NCBI GenBank assembly: GCA_964630665.1
Contig: CAZVVN010000101.1
Span: forward strand, 1-8,827
Reading direction: 5' to 3'
Source of the DNA: UBA9619 sp964630665
GTDB lineage: Bacteria > Pseudomonadota > Gammaproteobacteria > Arenicellales > UBA868
DNA: 8,827 nucleotides
The notes under the pieces were generated by a model that ran no database searches, had not been told where the DNA came from, and saw only the letters and a program-made list of their open reading frames with translations. The position numbers were made by a program, and so were the translations under genes. Positions 6,764 through 8,827 of this stretch are shown here, one piece after another (positions within the stretch are counted from its first letter, which is position 1; each line of letters opens with the position of its first letter).

Positions 6764-7939
6764 ATGTCACCGCCAAGCAACACAGTTTCGGGGACAACGC
6801 TTGCCTCTCAACGTCATCTCTTCGATATACCCGAAGACGTCGCCTATTTGAACTGTGCCTATATCTCTCCGTTACTCAATTCGGTGCGTGATGTCGGAAT
6901 CGCCAGCAGCGATCGAAAAAGTCATCCTTGGGAGATATTACCGCGCGACTTTTTCTCTGATGCCGAACAAAGCCGGGCGCTATTCGCCGAACTCATTGGA
7001 GCCACTGCCGACGACATCGCGCTGGTCCCGGCTGCCAGCTACGGGACAGCGACCGCGGCACGCAATCTGCCGGTTGGTCCGGGAGAGAGAATTCTCGTAC
7101 TGCATGATCAGTTTCCTTCAAATGTTTACCCCTGGCGTGAACTCGCGAAGGAGCGTGGTGGCACCATCATTACTTTGCCACACCCGGAAGACGATGACTG
7201 GACCCGGGTGATTCTTGAAGCGCTTGACGAGCGCGTGGCGATCGCGGCCCTGCCCCATGTCCATTGGACCGACGGTGCCATGATCGATCTCAAACGCGTC
7301 GCGATCCGCTGTAGAGAGGTTGGTTGTGCACTTGTCATTGATGGCACCCAGTCGGTGGGTGCTCTGCCATTCGACGTCAACGCCATCCGGCCTGACTTCC
7401 TTGTAGTGGCAACCTACAAATGGCTGCTTGGGCCGTACGCTGCGGGATATCTGTATGTTGCTCCCAAGTGGCAGGATGGCGTGCCGCTCGAACACAACTG
7501 GATCGATCGTCAGGGCAGTGAAGATTTCTCGAATCTCGTCGAATACCGTGACAGTTATCAACCGGGAGCGCGCCGCTTCGACGTTGGCGAGCGCGGCAAT
7601 ATCCACCTCGTGCCGATGGCAAAAACGGCATTACGGCAGTTGTTGGACTGGAGGGTAGAGAATATTCAGACGACGATACGTGCGCGAACCGACCGAATCG
7701 CTGAGCGTGCGACCGACATGGGCATCGGCACTCTACCGAGGGAACAACGAGCCGGTCACTACCTGGGGCTGCGTTTTCCCGGCGGTGTACCCGAAGGGTT
7801 GGCGAATCGACTCGCCCAGGAAAAAGTCTACGTCAGTGTTCGAGGCACAAACGCTGTCCGGATTACACCACATCTTTGGGTCACCGACCGGGACGAAGAT
7901 CGACTGTTTGATGTACTGAAATCGGCCTTGTCCGAATGA
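6764..7939 (+). CDS. Class V PLP-dependent aminotransferase-family enzyme (isopenicillin N epimerase/cysteine desulfurase-like)
   Basis: This 391-residue fold-type I PLP enzyme has the class V signature. Asp193, in V-I-D-G-T-Q-S-V-G-A-L, should pair with the pyridine nitrogen, with Gln196 beside it; Lys219, in A-T-Y-K-W-L-L-G-P-Y, should form the internal aldimine. The N-terminal Y-L-N-C-A-Y-I-S-P-L strand and the C-terminal V-R-I-T-P-H-L-W-V-T segment with its expected Arg are also present. Class V members include aminotransferases, epimerases, lyases and desulfurases. This one lacks an obvious desulfurase Cys loop near the C-terminus, so an aminotransferase, lyase or epimerase acting on an amino acid is more likely than sulfur mobilisation; the substrate is not identified. 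The start at 6764 has only a closely spaced AAGAG before it, yet the conserved part begins about 25 residues in, so it is acceptable. The upstream GTACTGAC element may control it. Confidence 0.9.
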   Translation: MSPPSNTVSGTTLASQRHLFDIPEDVAYLNCAYISPLLNSVRDVGIASSDRKSHPWEILPRDFFSDAEQSRALFAELIGATADDIALVPAASYGTATAARNLPVGPGERILVLHDQFPSNVYPWRELAKERGGTIITLPHPEDDDWTRVILEALDERVAIAALPHVHWTDGAMIDLKRVAIRCREVGCALVIDGTQSVGALPFDVNAIRPDFLVVATYKWLLGPYAAGYLYVAPKWQDGVPLEHNWIDRQGSEDFSNLVEYRDSYQPGARRFDVGERGNIHLVPMAKTALRQLLDWRVENIQTTIRARTDRIAERATDMGIGTLPREQRAGHYLGLRFPGGVPEGLANRLAQEKVYVSVRGTNAVRITPHLWVTDRDEDRLFDVLKSALSE

Positions 7940-8046
7940 ACCTGTGCTACCCAGGGGGGTTGCTTGCTCTTAATCAAGTTTCCAGCCCTTTGAGTCCGGG
8001 CCTGTAAGGCTTACTCTGAACAATTCCGGGGTAATGCGTTTGTCAC

Positions 8047-8063
8047 GGCTTGTCAGTACTGAC
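8047..8063. promoter_or_regulatory. Palindromic GTCAGTACTGAC element upstream of the thioesterase
   Basis: GTCAGTACTGAC (8052-8063) is a perfect 12-bp palindrome that includes GTACTGAC. GGCTTGTCAGTAC (8047-8059) is the exact reverse complement of the 13-mer before the aminotransferase. Two TTGTCA hexamers (8040-8045 and 8050-8055) lie one helical turn apart. It ends 36 nt before the ATG. A TTTTATT run begins 5 nt after the palindrome, so a terminator for the upstream gene is an alternative reading. Confidence 0.45.
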
Positions 8064-8099
8064 GGAAGTTTTATTCAGTTGATTTAGCGGAAGATAAAT

Positions 8100-8489
8100 A
8101 TGTACCACCCATATGCGGATTTAATTGGACTGAAGGTGATCGAACAACAGGATGGCTACAGCGTGTGTTCAGTGGAGGTTGTGGAAAAACTGCGCAATCC
8201 ACACGACGTAGTGCATGGTGCAATACTGTATTCCCTCGCAGATACAGGTATGGGACTCGCGCTATATCCAAGCTTGAAGGAACAACAACTGTGTGCCACC
8301 ATAGAAATAAAGATCAATTACTACAAACCCGTCAGATCCGGAAACATTATTTGCACGACCGATATGATCAACAGAGGCAAGTCTATTGCCAATCTTGAAT
8401 CGGCAATTTACGTCGAGAACATCATGGTCGCCAAAGCAAACGGGAACTTCTCAATATTTTCTCCAAGCAATATAAAGGCAGATGCTTAG
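8100..8489 (+). CDS. PaaI-like hotdog-fold thioesterase
   Basis: A 129-residue single-domain hotdog protein of typical PaaI/4HBT length. The diagnostic block is N-P-H-D-V-V-H-G-A-I-L-Y-S-L-A-D (33-48): Asn33, the His39-Gly40 turn and Asp48 correspond to the residues that polarise the thioester and activate water in PaaI-type acyl-CoA thioesterases. The usual H-G-G is H-G-A here, a mild variation. Expected activity is hydrolysis of an acyl- or aryl-CoA in the cytoplasm; the acyl group is unknown. The ATG at 8100 has GGAAGA 5 nt upstream. Codon use and base composition differ from the neighbours: sampled 60-base lines in the gene run about 38-43% G+C against about 58% in the aminotransferase gene, with several AT-rich codon runs, suggesting separate acquisition or a different codon regime. 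The 160-bp gap upstream with a palindrome suggests its own promoter. Confidence 0.88.
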   Translation: MYHPYADLIGLKVIEQQDGYSVCSVEVVEKLRNPHDVVHGAILYSLADTGMGLALYPSLKEQQLCATIEIKINYYKPVRSGNIICTTDMINRGKSIANLESAIYVENIMVAKANGNFSIFSPSNIKADA

Positions 8490-8550
8490 GCCAGGATCAC
8501 TGGACTCACAGCTAGTTCGCTGCTCAGTGCTTGAACTATCAAGTGCAAGA

Positions 8551-8827
8551 TCAACTTTTAGCAACTGCCCGCTGTCTGTTCGATATATTTTCAGGACTCC
8601 CGCTGGTCCTGCGCCGAGTATAAATCAGCACATAAGAGCAGTTGGTTTTGACTTCGCAGGCCTGACATTCGACGCCAAAATCCTCGGGGGTCAAATAGCG
8701 GACGGCGACGTCAAACCCTATTGACTGATAAAGATCGATCGATTCCTGCAGCCGAACTACATCCACCGTGTGGCGTCTCTTCCAGCCGCCGGCTTCGGAC
8801 TCCGCAGCATCCTGTAGTACCCGGCAA
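8551..8827 (-). CDS. C-terminal part of a conserved hypothetical protein with a C-x2-C...C cluster (5' end outside window)
   Basis: The minus-strand frame is open from the window edge to a stop at 8551, giving about 91 residues of the C-terminal part. A GTG at 8766 lies inside the frame and need not be the start, because coding continues upstream of it. Readable features are an amphipathic L-Q-E-S-I-D-L-Y-Q-S-I-G-F-D-V segment, then P-E-D-F-G-V-E-C-Q-A-C with a third Cys eight residues after the first, and a closing V-L-I-Y-T-R-R strand; the Cys set might bind a metal or form a disulfide. The pattern looks like a genuine conserved small protein, but I cannot name its family or function. The last ~18 residues after T-R-R-R look unconserved and may be a read-through tail. 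It converges on the thioesterase gene with about 60 bp between them and no good terminator visible. Confidence 0.55.
   Translation of the reverse strand, partial: CRVLQDAAESEAGGWKRRHTVDVVRLQESIDLYQSIGFDVAVRYLTPEDFGVECQACEVKTNCSYVLIYTRRRTSGSPENISNRQRAVAKS

Noticed and set aside
7118..7606. 162-residue minus-strand open frame within the aminotransferase gene
   Set aside because: It is the shadow of a PLP enzyme with intact Asp193 and Lys219; no domain features of its own.
7983..8004. CAGCCC/GGGCCTG hairpin as a terminator after the aminotransferase
   Set aside because: The stem needs a bulge and is not followed by a T-run on the plus strand.
8534..8553. CTTGA-ACTA-TCAAG hairpin between the thioesterase and the last gene as a bidirectional terminator
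   Set aside because: Only a 5-bp A/T-rich stem and no adjacent T-run on either strand.
8482..8724. 80-residue plus-strand open frame after the thioesterase
   Set aside because: It overlaps the thioesterase stop and lies opposite the minus-strand frame with the Cys cluster, which looks much more protein-like.

Overview
The window looks like a draft or metagenome-assembled scaffold from a proteobacterium, possibly a marine gammaproteobacterium. That placement is an inference from gene content, G+C content in the mid-to-high fifties for most genes, and clear Shine-Dalgarno sites; nothing in the window fixes the taxon. It carries one 100-base run of N (1377-1476) and a truncated gene at each edge. 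I see no rRNA, tRNA, insertion sequence or CRISPR array.

Layout. Left block (1-4089), nitrogen-compound chemistry: the 3' half of an FAD-dependent amine/amino-acid oxidase; a guanidine-modifying hydrolase of the DDAH/arginine deiminase/amidinotransferase superfamily (interrupted by the N run); a convergent agmatinase-family ureohydrolase; and, divergent from it, one protein made of three consecutive RidA/YjgF domains. Centre (4225-5298): a three-His-box membrane desaturase/oxygenase on the minus strand, most like the MocD (rhizopine oxygenase-like) branch. Right block: a luciferase-like flavin monooxygenase (5703-6650), a class V PLP aminotransferase-fold enzyme (6764-7939), a PaaI-like hotdog thioesterase (8100-8489, clearly lower G+C), and the C-terminal part of a Cys-containing conserved hypothetical protein on the minus strand, running off the end.

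How the genes may work together (inference). The left block fits breakdown of a guanidino compound or substituted amine. Two unrelated guanidine hydrolases offer two ways of opening a guanidino group, the flavoprotein oxidase would make an imine, and the Rid protein could act on reactive imine/enamine intermediates. The membrane oxygenase, flavin monooxygenase and PLP enzyme could extend this to an N- or O-substituted amine, but could equally belong to a separate pathway.

The most distinctive items are the single-chain triple Rid protein, whose three domains all lack the catalytic arginine of classical RidA, and a shared octamer GTACTGAC in the upstream regions of the desaturase, the aminotransferase and the thioesterase, which may be a common operator.
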